A program made the translations under genes and the position numbers. Below, one piece after another: positions 8,377 through 19,004 of a stretch of DNA of 64,000 nt. Position 1 is the first letter of the stretch, and each line of letters opens with the position of its first letter. The notes under the pieces were generated by a model. The model did not search any database. It worked only from the letters and a program-made list of their open reading frames with translations, and was not told the origin of the DNA. Source of the DNA: Streptomyces sp. NBC_00690 (GTDB lineage Bacteria > Actinomycetota > Actinomycetes > Streptomycetales > Streptomycetaceae); contig NZ_CP109009.1 of assembly GCF_036226685.1 (NCBI RefSeq), forward strand, positions 5,607,501 to 5,671,500, in the 5' to 3' direction.

Positions 8377-9308
8377 TGGTACAGAGTGCCCGTGTTGAGG
8401 ACCGGCTGGGCCGAGCGGTCCCCGCACAGCACCACCAGCAGATTGGACACCATCGCCGCCTTCCGTTCCGAGTCAAGTTCCACGATGTCCCGCTCGCCGA
8501 TTCGGTTGATCGCCTCTTCCACCATGCCCACGGCACCGTCCACGATCAGCCGGCGCGCTGCGACCACGGCGCCCGCCTGCTGGCGCTGGAGCATCGCGGA
8601 GGCGATCTCGGGAGCGTATGCGAGATGGGTGAAGCGGGACTCGACAATGTGCACACCCGCTGCCTCGACCCGGGCGCGCAGTTCCACGGCGAGCTTCTCC
8701 GTGATCTCCTCGGCGTTGCCCCGCAGGGAGAGACCGTCTTCGTCGTGGGCGTCGTAGGGGTATTCGATGGCGATGTGGCGCACGGCGGCCTCGGTCTGCG
8801 TGGAGACGAACTCCAGGAAGTCGTCCACCTCGAACAGTGCCTGTGCGGTGTCCTCGACCTTCCACACGACGACGGCGGCCAACTCGATCGGGTTGCCGTA
8901 GGCGTCGTTGACCTTCATCACCGCGGTCTCGTGGTTGCGCACCCGGGTGGAGATCTTCGCGCGGGAGGTGAGCGGATTGACCCAACGCAGCCCGTCGGTG
9001 CGGATGGTGCCGCGGTAGCGGCCGAAGAGTTGGACGACCCTGGCCTCGCCGGGCGCGACCATGTTCAGACCGCACATCGCGAGGAACGCCCCGAAGGTGA
9101 TCAGGCTGCCGACGATGACCAGGGTCGCGATCACCGCGGGGCTGCCGGTCATGGCGCCGAACACGATGGTGAGGACGCCCAGGGCCAGGCCGAGCAGACC
9201 CAGCAGGAGTGCGAGGCCGCCGCCGATGCTGTGGGCGGCGAACTCGCGCACGCGTGGCGCGGGCATCTGCGGTACGTCGTCGATGTGTGGAGCGGTCGTG
9301 GCATTCAT
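8373..9308 (-). CDS. SPFH/Band 7 domain membrane protein
   Basis: A 311-residue stomatin/prohibitin-like protein. Two hydrophobic segments (about residues 28-52 and 57-80) are followed by the SPFH core, recognisable from [20 protein letters not shown], then a charged region [19 protein letters not shown] and a helical C-terminus ([20 protein letters not shown]). Such proteins form membrane microdomain scaffolds. ATG 9308 is preceded by GGGGGAA. It is transcribed divergently from the penicillin-binding protein gene and is followed, with overlap, by the RHH gene. Confidence 0.9.
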   Translation of the reverse strand: MNATTAPHIDDVPQMPAPRVREFAAHSIGGGLALLLGLLGLALGVLTIVFGAMTGSPAVIATLVIVGSLITFGAFLAMCGLNMVAPGEARVVQLFGRYRGTIRTDGLRWVNPLTSRAKISTRVRNHETAVMKVNDAYGNPIELAAVVVWKVEDTAQALFEVDDFLEFVSTQTEAAVRHIAIEYPYDAHDEDGLSLRGNAEEITEKLAVELRARVEAAGVHIVESRFTHLAYAPEIASAMLQRQQAGAVVAARRLIVDGAVGMVEEAINRIGERDIVELDSERKAAMVSNLLVVLCGDRSAQPVLNTGTLYQ

Positions 9309-9831
9309 GGGTTCCCCCGTCGTCCGTTGTCCGATCGGCCGCGGCCCCCACCTGGCGGTCACGGTCGGAGCCATCGCCTCAGTGGTCCCTCCCTGAGCAG
9401 CGGTCTCTTCAGGAAGGATCCGCTGAGTGATGTGCTCCAGCTAGCTAAGTGATTACACATTAACCCAACGGGGCAACCCTGCACACCCCTCGGGAGTCGG
9501 TTCCAGTGGACGGGGTGCTGTTTGTCACGTCCGTAAAGTCCGGATCGGTAAACCTTTGTCACAGCGGCCGGTGCTAGTTTTCTGAGCTGCTTCCTGCATG
9601 CGGTCGAGCCCCTGCGGGCGGCATTTTCCAGAACCGGATTCAGCCGTCAGGGCGGTACGCATCCGAAGCGGTTCGTGCTGCGGAACGCGGGCAACCGCCA
9701 GGCATCGACACCGCACGAACCCGGTGACCAGCCTCCGGGCAGGCACCGGCGGACGGACCCACGGGCGGAAGCGGTTCACCGCCGGACCGACCGGCGCCGA
9801 CGACAGCGAGCGAGAGCGGAGCGGACGAGCG
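9309..9831. other. Divergent intergenic region, SPFH gene / penicillin-binding protein
   Basis: No supported gene in 523 bases. The region around 9420-9470 is AT-richer (including CTAGCTAAG and TGATTACACATTAACC) and is the likely promoter zone for the SPFH gene. TTTGTCAC occurs twice near 9521 and 9554 and may belong to the opposite promoter. The frame upstream of the PBP start is open back to 9598 but reads as an arginine-rich sequence unlike a PBP N-terminus, so I treat it as leader. Confidence 0.5.
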
Positions 9832-12072
9832 ATGGGCCGAGCGGAAGCCCGACGGGCGCGGGAAACCGGCGCCCGCCAGTCCAGAAGGGCCGCCGCGCCC
9901 CGGGGCATACGACGCTTCTTCACCTGGAAGAAGGTCCTGGGCACCTTCCTGGGACTCGTCGTGCTCCTCGCGGGCGCCTTCTTCGTCGTCTACCTGTTGG
10001 TCCCGGTGCCCACCGCCAACGCCCACGCGGAGATGCAGAGCAACGTCTACAAGTACAGCGACGGCAAGATCCTGACCCGTACCGGCAAGGTCAACCGCGA
10101 GATCATCGGGCTGGAGAAGATCCCCGAGGACGTGCGCTACACCTTTGTCGCGGCGGAGAACAAGTCGTTCCACAAGGACCACGGGATCGACCTCAAGGGC
10201 ACCACCCGCGGACTCGTCAGCACCTTGACCGGCCGCGGCAAGCAGGGTGGCTCCACGATCACCCAGCAGTACGTCAAGAACTACTACCTGGACCAGGACC
10301 AGACGCTCACCCGCAAGCTCAAGGAACTGGTGATCTCGCTCAAGGTCGACCAGAAGAGAAGCAAGGACGAGATCCTCGCCGGGTACATCAACACCAGCTA
10401 TTACGGGCGGGGCGCCTACGGAATCCAGGCCGCAGCCCAGGCGTACTACGGCGTCGACGCCGGAAAACTGACCCTCGCACAGGGCGCGTATCTGGCCGCG
10501 CTGCTTCAGGCGCCCAGCCAGTACGACTGGGCGGTGGCCTCCGACACCGGCAAGAAGCTGGCCAGCGAGCGCTGGCGGTACACCCTGAACAACATGGTCG
10601 AGGAAGGCTGGTTGGACGCCGCCGAACGCGACCGGCTGACCTTCCCCGTGCCCAAGGCGCCGAAGGCAGCCCCCGGCATGGAGGGGCAGACCGGCTACCT
10701 CGTCGAGGCCGCCAACGCCGAACTCGCCCGCCAGGGAGTCAGCGAAGAGGACATCAAGGCCGGCGGTTGGACGATCACGCTCACCGTCGACAGCAAGCGG
10801 CAGAAGGCATTGGAGAAGGCCGTCCAGAAGGAGTTGGAGGCCAAGCTCGACCGCAAGGGCGACAAGAAGGACGCCACCGTCCAGGCCGGAGCCACCTCCG
10901 TCGACCCCGAGACCGGTGCCGTCGTCGCGCTCTACGGCGGTGTCGGTGCCACCGAGCACTGGCTCTCCAACGCCACCCGCCGTGACTACACCCCGGCGTC
11001 CACCTTCAAGCCGGTGGTCCTCGCCTCCGCCCTGGAGAACGAGTCGAAGACGCAGGACGAGCAGCCGATCGGCCTCAACACCATGTACGACGGCACCAGC
11101 AAGCGTCCCGTCGAAGGCAGCGACACCCCCTTCAACCCGGAGAACGAGGACGATCGCGACTGGGGCCCGGTCACCGTGCAGAAGGCCACCAACAGCTCGA
11201 TCAACTCCGTCTATGCGCAGATGATCGTCGACGTCGGGCCGGACAAGACCAAGCGGACCGCCCTCGACCTCGGAATGCGGGACGGCAAGGACTGGCCCGA
11301 GCGCCCCGCGATGTCGCTCGGCACCATGCACGCGTCGACGTGGGACATGGCCGGGGTGTACGCGACGCTCGACAACCACGGCAAGAAGGTCACACCGACC
11401 ATCCTGAAGTCGGCGAAGCACCAGTTGCGCAAGCCGGACCTGGCGGACCCGATCGGGCGCCAGGTCGTCAGCCGGGGCACCGCCGACACCGTCACCTCCG
11501 CCATGGAGGACGTCGTCCGCAACGGCTCAGGCCGCAATGCTCAGGGCAATTACGACGCCGCAGGCAAGACCGGTACCGCGGAGAACAACTTCGCCGCCTG
11601 GTTCGTTGGCTACACGCCCAAGCTCGTCACCGCAGTCGCCCTGTTCGGCGAGAAGCAGGACGGCACCGGCCGGGTCACCCTGACCGACACCATCAGCCCC
11701 GGACGCACGGGCGGCGGTGGCGTTCCGGCCCGGATCTGGCAGGAGTACACGGCCAAGGCGCTCGGCCAGGACGCGGACGCCCGCTTCGACCTGGAGGTCA
11801 AGGAGCCCGCCCGCAGCGAGCCTGAACCGGAGCCCTCGCCGTCGGAAGAGTCGAGTCCGTCCCCGAGCGAGTCGGCCGAGCCGTCCGACGAGCCGTCGCC
11901 GAGCCGCTCGGAGCCGGAGCCCGAGCCATCGTCCGACAAGCCGTCGCCGAGCAGGTCCGAGGCGGAACCCGAGCCCTCGACCAGCAGTAGCCGATCGACG
12001 GAGCCCAACCCCAGGCCCAGCAGGTCCGGCCGGCCCACCCAGGGCAGCGAGGGCAGCGGCTCCCGCGAATGA
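9832..12072 (+). CDS. Class A penicillin-binding protein (transglycosylase/transpeptidase)
   Basis: A 746-residue bifunctional peptidoglycan synthase. A basic N-terminus precedes one membrane anchor (about residues 42-64). The GT51 glycosyltransferase domain shows FVAAENKSFHKDHGID, GGSTITQQYVKNYY and RKLKELVISLKVD. The transpeptidase domain has the active-site SxxK in TPASTFKP, SxN in SSINSVY and KTG in AAGKTGTAE. The last roughly 85 residues are a low-complexity Ser/Pro/Glu tail, probably threaded through the wall. ATG 9832 gives the conventional short cytoplasmic N-terminus; the ribosome-binding site is only moderately clear. A strong terminator follows. Confidence 0.95.
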   Translation: MGRAEARRARETGARQSRRAAAPRGIRRFFTWKKVLGTFLGLVVLLAGAFFVVYLLVPVPTANAHAEMQSNVYKYSDGKILTRTGKVNREIIGLEKIPEDVRYTFVAAENKSFHKDHGIDLKGTTRGLVSTLTGRGKQGGSTITQQYVKNYYLDQDQTLTRKLKELVISLKVDQKRSKDEILAGYINTSYYGRGAYGIQAAAQAYYGVDAGKLTLAQGAYLAALLQAPSQYDWAVASDTGKKLASERWRYTLNNMVEEGWLDAAERDRLTFPVPKAPKAAPGMEGQTGYLVEAANAELARQGVSEEDIKAGGWTITLTVDSKRQKALEKAVQKELEAKLDRKGDKKDATVQAGATSVDPETGAVVALYGGVGATEHWLSNATRRDYTPASTFKPVVLASALENESKTQDEQPIGLNTMYDGTSKRPVEGSDTPFNPENEDDRDWGPVTVQKATNSSINSVYAQMIVDVGPDKTKRTALDLGMRDGKDWPERPAMSLGTMHASTWDMAGVYATLDNHGKKVTPTILKSAKHQLRKPDLADPIGRQVVSRGTADTVTSAMEDVVRNGSGRNAQGNYDAAGKTGTAENNFAAWFVGYTPKLVTAVALFGEKQDGTGRVTLTDTISPGRTGGGGVPARIWQEYTAKALGQDADARFDLEVKEPARSEPEPEPSPSEESSPSPSESAEPSDEPSPSRSEPEPEPSSDKPSPSRSEAEPEPSTSSSRSTEPNPRPSRSGRPTQGSEGSGSRE

Positions 12073-12076
12073 GGCA

Positions 12077-12116
12077 TGACGGTGGCACCCGGCCGGAGAG
12101 CCGGGTGCCACCGTCA
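12077..12116. terminator. Strong bidirectional terminator between PBP and catalase genes
   Basis: An exactly paired 17-base stem (GACGGTGGCACCCGGC with its complement, extended by one T-A pair) closes on a six-base CGGAGA loop. It lies between two convergent genes, so it can serve both. Confidence 0.9.
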
Positions 12117-12136
12117 CGGTCGTTCAGGCAGGGAGC

Positions 12137-13600
12137 TCAGCCGCCGTTCACCTTGTTGGCGATCCGGTCGCCGATCCCCTTGTCGATGTTGCGCCAGTAC
12201 TGGAAGGCGCGGTCCAGGATCGGCCGGGACACCCCCTGGAGCAGATGCCCGGACACATTCGCCACCAGCCGGTCGCGCGCCGCGTCGTCGAGCACCTCAC
12301 GGACCTGGGTGCCCGCCTGGCCCCAGTCGTCGTCCTCCCGGTGCAGCCTGGTCGCCTCGCGGACCATGTCGCCCGCCGTCGCCCAGCCCGCCGGATCGCC
12401 GAAGCGGTCCACGTCCGCGGCCGGCCCGCCGAAGGAGTTCGGCGCGTACGGCATCGAGGCGTTCGACGGCACGTACCGCATCGGACCGTCCTTGGCGTAG
12501 GAGTTCACCGCGGAGTGCGGCCGGTTCGGCGGCAGTTGCGCGTAGTTCGGACCGATCCGGTAGCGATGGGTGTCCGGGTACGAGAACAGCCGTCCGAGCA
12601 GCATCTTGTCCGGTGACGGGCCGATTCCGGGCACCAGGTTCGACGGCTCGAAGGCCGCCTGCTCGATGTGGACGAAGTAGTCATCGGGGTTCTTGTTCAG
12701 CACCATCCGGCCCACGTCGATCAAGGGGTAGTCGCCGTGCGGCCACACCTTCGTCAGGTCGAACGGGTTGAACCGGTAGTCCGGCGCGTCCTCGAAGGGC
12801 ATGATCTGCACCTTTAGGCTCCAGGTCGGAGCGTCCCCGGACTCGATCGCCTCGTACAGGTCCCGGCGGTGCTTGTCCCCGTCGTGCCCGGCCAGCTCAT
12901 CGGCCTCGTCCTGAGTGAGGAACTCGATGCCCTGGTCGGTCTTGAAGTGGTACTTCACCCAGAACCGCTCACCGCCGGCGTTGACCCACATATACGTGTG
13001 CGAGCTGTAGCCGTTCATGAACCGGTAGGAGCGGGGGATGCCGCGGTCACCCATCAGCCAGGTGACCTGGTGGGCGCTCTCAGGCGAGAGCGTCCAGAAG
13101 TCCCACTGCATCTCGTTGTTGCGCAGCCCGGTCGCCGGGTGCCGCTTCTGCGAACGGATGAAGTCCTGGAACTTGATCGGGTCACGCACGAAGAAGACCG
13201 GCGTGTTGTTGCCGACCATGTCGTAGTTGCCGTGCTCGGTGTAGAACTTCAGCGCGAATCCGCGCGGGTCGCGCCAGGTGTCGGGCGAACCCAGCTCACC
13301 GGCGACCGTCGAGAACCGGGCCAGCATGTCGGTGCGCTTCCCCGGTTGGAAGAGGTCCGCCTTGGTGAACTGGCTGACGTCATGGGTGACCTCGAAGAAG
13401 CCGTACGCTCCCGATCCCTTGGCGTGCACCACCCGTTCGGGGACCCGCTCCCGATTGAACTGGGCCATCTTCTCGATCAGATAGTGGTCCTGGAGCAGGA
13501 TCGGCCCCGCAGGGCCGACGGTGAGCGAGTGCTCGTCGCTCTCCACCGGGATACCGGCGTTGTTGGTCGTGTAGGGAGCTTTGGGCGATGTCTCGGTCAC
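12137..13600 (-). CDS. katA: Monofunctional haem catalase
   Basis: A 487-residue small-subunit catalase. The distal His is in [11 protein letters not shown], the distal Asn in [14 protein letters not shown], and the proximal haem-ligand Tyr in [15 protein letters not shown], the R-x-F-x-Y signature. The length suits the clade without the C-terminal flavodoxin-like domain. GTG 13600 is preceded by GGGAGGA at a good distance. It decomposes hydrogen peroxide in the cytoplasm. An oxyR gene is 8 kb away; whether it or a CatR-type Fur homologue controls this gene cannot be told, but an inverted repeat lies 67 bases upstream. Confidence 0.95.
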   Translation of the reverse strand: MTETSPKAPYTTNNAGIPVESDEHSLTVGPAGPILLQDHYLIEKMAQFNRERVPERVVHAKGSGAYGFFEVTHDVSQFTKADLFQPGKRTDMLARFSTVAGELGSPDTWRDPRGFALKFYTEHGNYDMVGNNTPVFFVRDPIKFQDFIRSQKRHPATGLRNNEMQWDFWTLSPESAHQVTWLMGDRGIPRSYRFMNGYSSHTYMWVNAGGERFWVKYHFKTDQGIEFLTQDEADELAGHDGDKHRRDLYEAIESGDAPTWSLKVQIMPFEDAPDYRFNPFDLTKVWPHGDYPLIDVGRMVLNKNPDDYFVHIEQAAFEPSNLVPGIGPSPDKMLLGRLFSYPDTHRYRIGPNYAQLPPNRPHSAVNSYAKDGPMRYVPSNASMPYAPNSFGGPAADVDRFGDPAGWATAGDMVREATRLHREDDDWGQAGTQVREVLDDAARDRLVANVSGHLLQGVSRPILDRAFQYWRNIDKGIGDRIANKVNGG

Positions 13601-13666
13601 GAGCGTCCTCCCGGGGCATGGGGGATGAGGGTGTGGTCGCTTCGGCCGTGTGCCCCAGTCAACTCC

Positions 13667-13683
13667 GCCGACACTTCGTCGGC
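13667..13683. promoter_or_regulatory. Inverted repeat upstream of katA, in the 358-base intergenic stretch
   Basis: GCCGAC-ACTTC-GTCGGC, a 6-bp dyad around five bases, sits about 67-83 bases upstream of the katA start and next to an AT-rich patch (CAACTTTTATCGG). It is a plausible operator. The rest of the gap 13601-13958 holds only the terminator of the neighbouring phosphatase gene. Confidence 0.35.
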
Positions 13684-13904
13684 AACTTTTATCGGGATTC
13701 GCCCCCGTCATCGCCGCCCGGTCAGCGCAGTGCGTACGCCGGGAACCGCCCGCTCGTCGCCTTCGCACCCCGGCCCCGAACCCGATCGGATGACGGCCGT
13801 ACGCGCACACCGCCCGTTCGGGCCACCCGGCGACGGTCGAGATGGTGAAAGACGGCCACGACGACCGTTGCCGGCGACGGAGCACGGCGCCCGCTGGCAA
13901 CGAA

Positions 13905-13940
13905 TCAGGGCCGCACCCCCAGCCGGGGATGCGGCCCTGA
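13905..13940 (-). terminator. Terminator of the SpoIIE-type phosphatase gene
   Basis: TCAGGGCCGCA and TGCGGCCCTGA pair around a CCCC/GGGG inner stem, giving a hairpin of about 15 base pairs just past the phosphatase stop codon on the minus strand. Confidence 0.8.
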
Positions 13941-13958
13941 TCGACACCACGGGACGAC

Positions 13959-15890
13959 TCAGGCCCGGGTCGGCAGTTCGAACCAGACCACCTTGCCGCT
14001 GGAGAGCCGGGTGGCACCCCAGCGCCGCGCCAGTCGGTTCACCAGGAACAGCCCGCGTCCACCCTCGTCCGTGTCCCGTGCCCGACGCTGTCGGGGCAGC
14101 TGCGGAGAGTCGTCGCCGACCTCGCAGCGTAGGACGTCCGTCCGGAGCAGCCGCAGGGTCACCGGGCGTTCCGCATAGCGCACGGCATTGGTCACCACCT
14201 CGCTGACCAGCAGCTCCACCGCGTCGCTGAGCTCCTCCAGCCCCCAGCGGGACAGTGCCCGGCGAGCCAGACGACGGGCCCGGCCCGGGGCGGCGTCCTC
14301 CGGCTCCAGGAACCAGTAGGCGACATCACTCGGCGCGATCCCGTCGAAACGGGCTGCGAGCAGCGCGATGTCGTCGTCCCGGTCGCCCGGCCCCAGCATG
14401 TCCAGGACGTCGTCGCAGAGCGCTTCCAGCGGCGGCGAATGGTCGGGACCGGTCAGCTGGGCGGTCGCGGCCAGCCGCTCCCGGAGCTGCTCGATGCCCG
14501 TCCACACGTCCCGCAGCCGGGACTCGACCAGACCGTCCGTGTAGAGCAGCAGGGTCGCCCCCGCCGGTGCGTCCAACTCCACGGCCTCAAAGTCCACCCC
14601 GCCCACACCGATCGGCGCCCCGGGCGGAACCCGCAGCACTTCGGCCCGGCCACCCAGATGGAGCAGCACGGGTGGCGGATGGCCGGCGTTGGCGATGGTG
14701 ATCCGGTGCGAGACCGGGTCGTAGACCGCGTACATGCAGGTCGCCATCCGGTCCGTACCGAGCCGCTGCGCCTGCTCGTCCAGGTGGTGCAGCACTTCCT
14801 GCGGCGGCAGGTCAAGACCGGCCAGGGTCTGTGCGGTGGTCCGCAGCTGACCCATGATCGCCGCCGATGTCATCGAGTGCCCCATGACATCGCCCACCAC
14901 CAGTGCCACCCGACTGCCGGGCAGCGGGATGGCGTCGTACCAGTCGCCACCGACCCGCGCGGTCTCCGCCGCGGGCAGATAGCGGGACGCGAGACGCACC
15001 CCGGTCGGCTGGGGCAGCGAGTCCGGCAGCATCGTGCGCTGGAGCTCGTCGGCGATGTACGCCTCCCGCCCGTACAGCACGGCCTTGTCGATGCCGAGTG
15101 CCGTGTGCGTGGCCAGTTGCGCTGCGACCAGCAGATCGTTCGGCTCGAAGGCGGGCCGGTCGGGGCGTCGGACGAAGACCGCAGCACCGATCACCCGCCG
15201 ACGTCCACGCAGCGGGGCGAGTATCGCGCGGTGTCCGTTCGGGACGGTCCGGTCGGCGCCGAGCAGTTCGGGCAGGGCGGCCCGGGCCGCTGCGGAGTCG
15301 CCGAAGACGGGCCGCACCCCGCGCAACACCTCCGACAGCGCACCACCGGGCCGCACCTCGCACAGCTCTGATGCGGGTGTGAGATCGGTGTGCGGGTCGA
15401 CGGAGGGCGAGGTGAGCGACGAGGCGGACAAGGAGGTGCCGGTGACTCCGGCGAGCAGCGCCGAGGTGCTGAAGTCACCGCTGTCTTCGGCTAAACGCAG
15501 CCGGTCGGTTCGCCGCAGTCGCAACACGAACGGCGCGACCGGGCGCTCGTCACCGACGGGGAGCGGGTCGCGGAGGAAGACCAGGATCGCGTCCGAGAAC
15601 GTGGGCACTGTCGCTCGACACAGCCCCAGCACGATCTCGTCGAGGTCTATGCCACGAGCGATCCTGCGGGTCGCTGCGCCGGTGAAGCGCAGCCGGTCAC
15701 CCTCGCGCCGCGCGGTTGCCGCCAGGTCCTGCATATCGGCCGGCGGGCCGTTGGGCGCGGGGACGACGGAGGGGGCGGCCGGGGCGGGCACGGCCGGTGA
15801 ACCGGCCGAATCCGCCCGCGGCCGGGTGCGTTCCTGGGGCCTCGCAGCCAAGGGCTGGCGGCCTTCGTGGGAGGTTGGCTGCTCCGTCAC
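13959..15890 (-). CDS. SpoIIE/RsbU-type PP2C phosphatase with C-terminal anti-sigma-type ATPase
   Basis: A 643-residue regulatory protein. After a disordered Pro/Ala-rich N-terminus (to about residue 50) comes a GAF-like sensor region ([21 protein letters not shown] to [21 protein letters not shown]). The SpoIIE-type PP2C domain follows, with metal-binding motifs in [27 protein letters not shown] and [12 protein letters not shown]. The C-terminal 130 residues are an HATPase_c fold like RsbW ([33 protein letters not shown]). The fusion suggests it both dephosphorylates an anti-anti-sigma factor and acts as a kinase in partner-switching. GTG start at 15890. A second protein of this type lies at 54035. 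Confidence 0.9.
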   Translation of the reverse strand: MTEQPTSHEGRQPLAARPQERTRPRADSAGSPAVPAPAAPSVVPAPNGPPADMQDLAATARREGDRLRFTGAATRRIARGIDLDEIVLGLCRATVPTFSDAILVFLRDPLPVGDERPVAPFVLRLRRTDRLRLAEDSGDFSTSALLAGVTGTSLSASSLTSPSVDPHTDLTPASELCEVRPGGALSEVLRGVRPVFGDSAAARAALPELLGADRTVPNGHRAILAPLRGRRRVIGAAVFVRRPDRPAFEPNDLLVAAQLATHTALGIDKAVLYGREAYIADELQRTMLPDSLPQPTGVRLASRYLPAAETARVGGDWYDAIPLPGSRVALVVGDVMGHSMTSAAIMGQLRTTAQTLAGLDLPPQEVLHHLDEQAQRLGTDRMATCMYAVYDPVSHRITIANAGHPPPVLLHLGGRAEVLRVPPGAPIGVGGVDFEAVELDAPAGATLLLYTDGLVESRLRDVWTGIEQLRERLAATAQLTGPDHSPPLEALCDDVLDMLGPGDRDDDIALLAARFDGIAPSDVAYWFLEPEDAAPGRARRLARRALSRWGLEELSDAVELLVSEVVTNAVRYAERPVTLRLLRTDVLRCEVGDDSPQLPRQRRARDTDEGGRGLFLVNRLARRWGATRLSSGKVVWFELPTRA

Positions 15891-16524
15891 GCGTGGGCTT
15901 CCGTCCGTCTGGGCCGGGTGTGCGATGCGAACGCCTCGTGAGGCGGTGTACCCGCTCTACAGGTGGCGTCGACAGGGTGGCGGGCATCCGGCACGGCTCC
16001 ACCCCCTAGAAGAAACTTGTGGCGACTTGGTGACTTACGGTCAGGTCGTGCGCTGCGCCGAAGAGTTACAGGTTGGTTCCGAACGATGCAGCCCTGCGGA
16101 CGACGATCCTACGTTTGCCCCCAGGGGGCGTATCAAGAGTCTCATGGCCTCGTATGCGCCGGAGTGTGTTCAGGGACCGGAGTCCGACATCTTGCGGGAC
16201 GGGTGACCGACACACCCGCGGGACCATCATGCCCCTCCAAGGTGCACCCGTTGAAGTCACCCCGCACCGGCAAACTCAGCCGGAGCGGTGCGGGGCGGCT
16301 GCCGAGGGCGAGGGGGCGGACCTCCGCCCTGCCGTCGGGAGCGTCGGAACGTGAGGGACCCGAGAACCTTGTGGGTCTTCGGAGACTTCTGCGGATTCTG
16401 TATCGTTTAGTCCTTTTCGGGACATCACGGCACTCGCGGTGGTCGGGGTCGGGGTACGCGGACGCTCGCCACGGCCGCGGTTGCCCCCTGCGCCCGTCCG
16501 ACGAAGTCCGACGGCCCGCCACCG
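15891..16524. other. Gene-poor 634-base region with one inverted repeat
   Basis: I see no gene with convincing codon structure here. CCCCGCACCG (16260-16269) and CGGTGCGGGG (16286-16295) form a 10-bp perfect stem with a 16-base loop. An AT-richer patch near 16385-16425 (TCTGTATCGTTTAGTCCTTTT) could hold a promoter or the end of a decayed gene. The first 200 bases are presumably the phosphatase promoter. Confidence 0.4.
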
Positions 16525-17205
16525 TCAAAAGGCCAGCCTGGCGGCCGTACGGTCCCAGTCGGCCGGTAGTTCCGGCACCCGCCAGCCGGGATCGGGACGC
16601 CAGTGCTCCCATCCCTCGGAGAACGGCGCCCCCCAGGCGTTGATGACCTCCACGGCGGCCAGCCCCGCGGCCCTGACCTGCACGGCCTTCTGGGCTTCCA
16701 TCAGACCCACCCGCTGCGCCTGGTCGAACTCGTCCTCGTCCTCCCAGCGCCAACTGCGGTCGGGATAGACGCAGATGTCCAGGAAGTGATCCTCGGAGTC
16801 GATGCCGTCCGCCCAACGGGTCCGCGGCTCCTCCAGGTTCACGTACCAGTTCTTGAACCGCCAGCCCGGCTCCCAGAACAGCCAGACCGACCAGGGTTCG
16901 CCCGGTCGGGCCAACTTGAGCACACCTGTGCCAAACCAGTGGTCGCGCTTGACCGTGCGCGGAGCCGTGTAGCGGGTGGCGAGCGGCTGTTCGTGGACGG
17001 GGGTGCCGTCCACGAGCACCGGCTTCACGCACTCCGTACCCGGAGCCATCCACACGGCCAGCACATCGGCGGTGTCCTGGACGACGGTGACGGGGCGGCA
17101 GATGTCCACCCCGTAATGACCCGCCAGGTCCGGGGCATGGCCGCGATAGCGCCAGAGGATGTGGTCTCCGGGGCTCCAGCGTTCAATGCGTTCCGTGCCT
17201 GTCAT
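16525..17205 (-). CDS. DUF402 / Ntdp-FomD-like nucleotide phosphatase
   Basis: A 226-residue DUF402 protein. The characteristic features are the central aromatic segment WSVWLFWEPGWRFKNWYVNLEEP and the acidic metal site around DSEDHFLDICVYPD, followed by WEDEDEFDQAQRVGLM. In characterised relatives this fold hydrolyses nucleoside di- or triphosphates (Ntdp) or a cytidylyl intermediate (FomD). ATG 17205. It is followed by the fumC end upstream on the same strand, separated by about 90 bases. Substrate not determinable. Confidence 0.85.
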   Translation of the reverse strand: MTGTERIERWSPGDHILWRYRGHAPDLAGHYGVDICRPVTVVQDTADVLAVWMAPGTECVKPVLVDGTPVHEQPLATRYTAPRTVKRDHWFGTGVLKLARPGEPWSVWLFWEPGWRFKNWYVNLEEPRTRWADGIDSEDHFLDICVYPDRSWRWEDEDEFDQAQRVGLMEAQKAVQVRAAGLAAVEVINAWGAPFSEGWEHWRPDPGWRVPELPADWDRTAARLAF

Positions 17206-17296
17206 GAGCAGATTTTAGGAGTACGGCACACCTGTCCGTACCGGATCTTCACAACGGCGCGCCCGGGCGGGCCGACCAGCCGGCTGGGAACAGCCC

Positions 17297-18691
<1,395 letters not shown>

Positions 18692-18995
18692 CGGGACGGT
18701 ACCTCCAGCTCTGGGGGCCCGCCGGGCGCGGTCCCCCGCGGATAGGTGAGCGGTTGTCCGGTTCCGGCTATTCCCCGCTGCGTTTACCGACCAGTAAATA
18801 CCCGAGCGCAAAAACCCGAGCGCCCGACACGGGGGCGCGACCGACCCACAGCGCGCGCTGAGCTACAGGGTCGTTCCGCGACGGGCGTCGGGGCACCCGT
18901 AGTGAAGGCCGGGGCCGTGGCCCCTGCCGGGGCGACCCCGCCCGGCCCTGAAGACCCCGACCCCATAGACCCCGACGACCCTAGAGACCCCGACC
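18692..18995. other. Gap between the two fumarase genes
   Basis: 304 bases without a supported gene. The fumA-proximal end (18942-18995) is a tandem repeat. The fumC-proximal end carries the fumC ribosome-binding site and an AT-richer patch (GTTTACCGACCAGTAAATA at about 18782-18800) that could be the fumC promoter. ACCCGAGCGC occurs twice near 18799 and 18814. Confidence 0.5.
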
Positions 18996-19004
18996 CTAAA
19001 GACC
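18942..19004 (-). repeat. Tandem repeat with in-frame stop codons over the fumA 3' end
   Basis: Read on the minus strand from 19004: GGTCTTTAGGGTCGG, GGTCTCTAGGGTCGTCGG, GGTCTATGGGGTCGG, GGTCTTCAGGGCCGG. Units are 15, 18, 15 and 15 bases, so all stay in the fumA frame. The third codon of successive units is TAG, TAG, TGG, CAG; the first TAG is the actual fumA stop. Confidence 0.9.

Noticed and set aside
9598..9831. Longer N-terminus for the penicillin-binding protein
   Set aside because: The extra 78 codons are Arg/Gly-rich and precede the normal basic-plus-anchor N-terminus.
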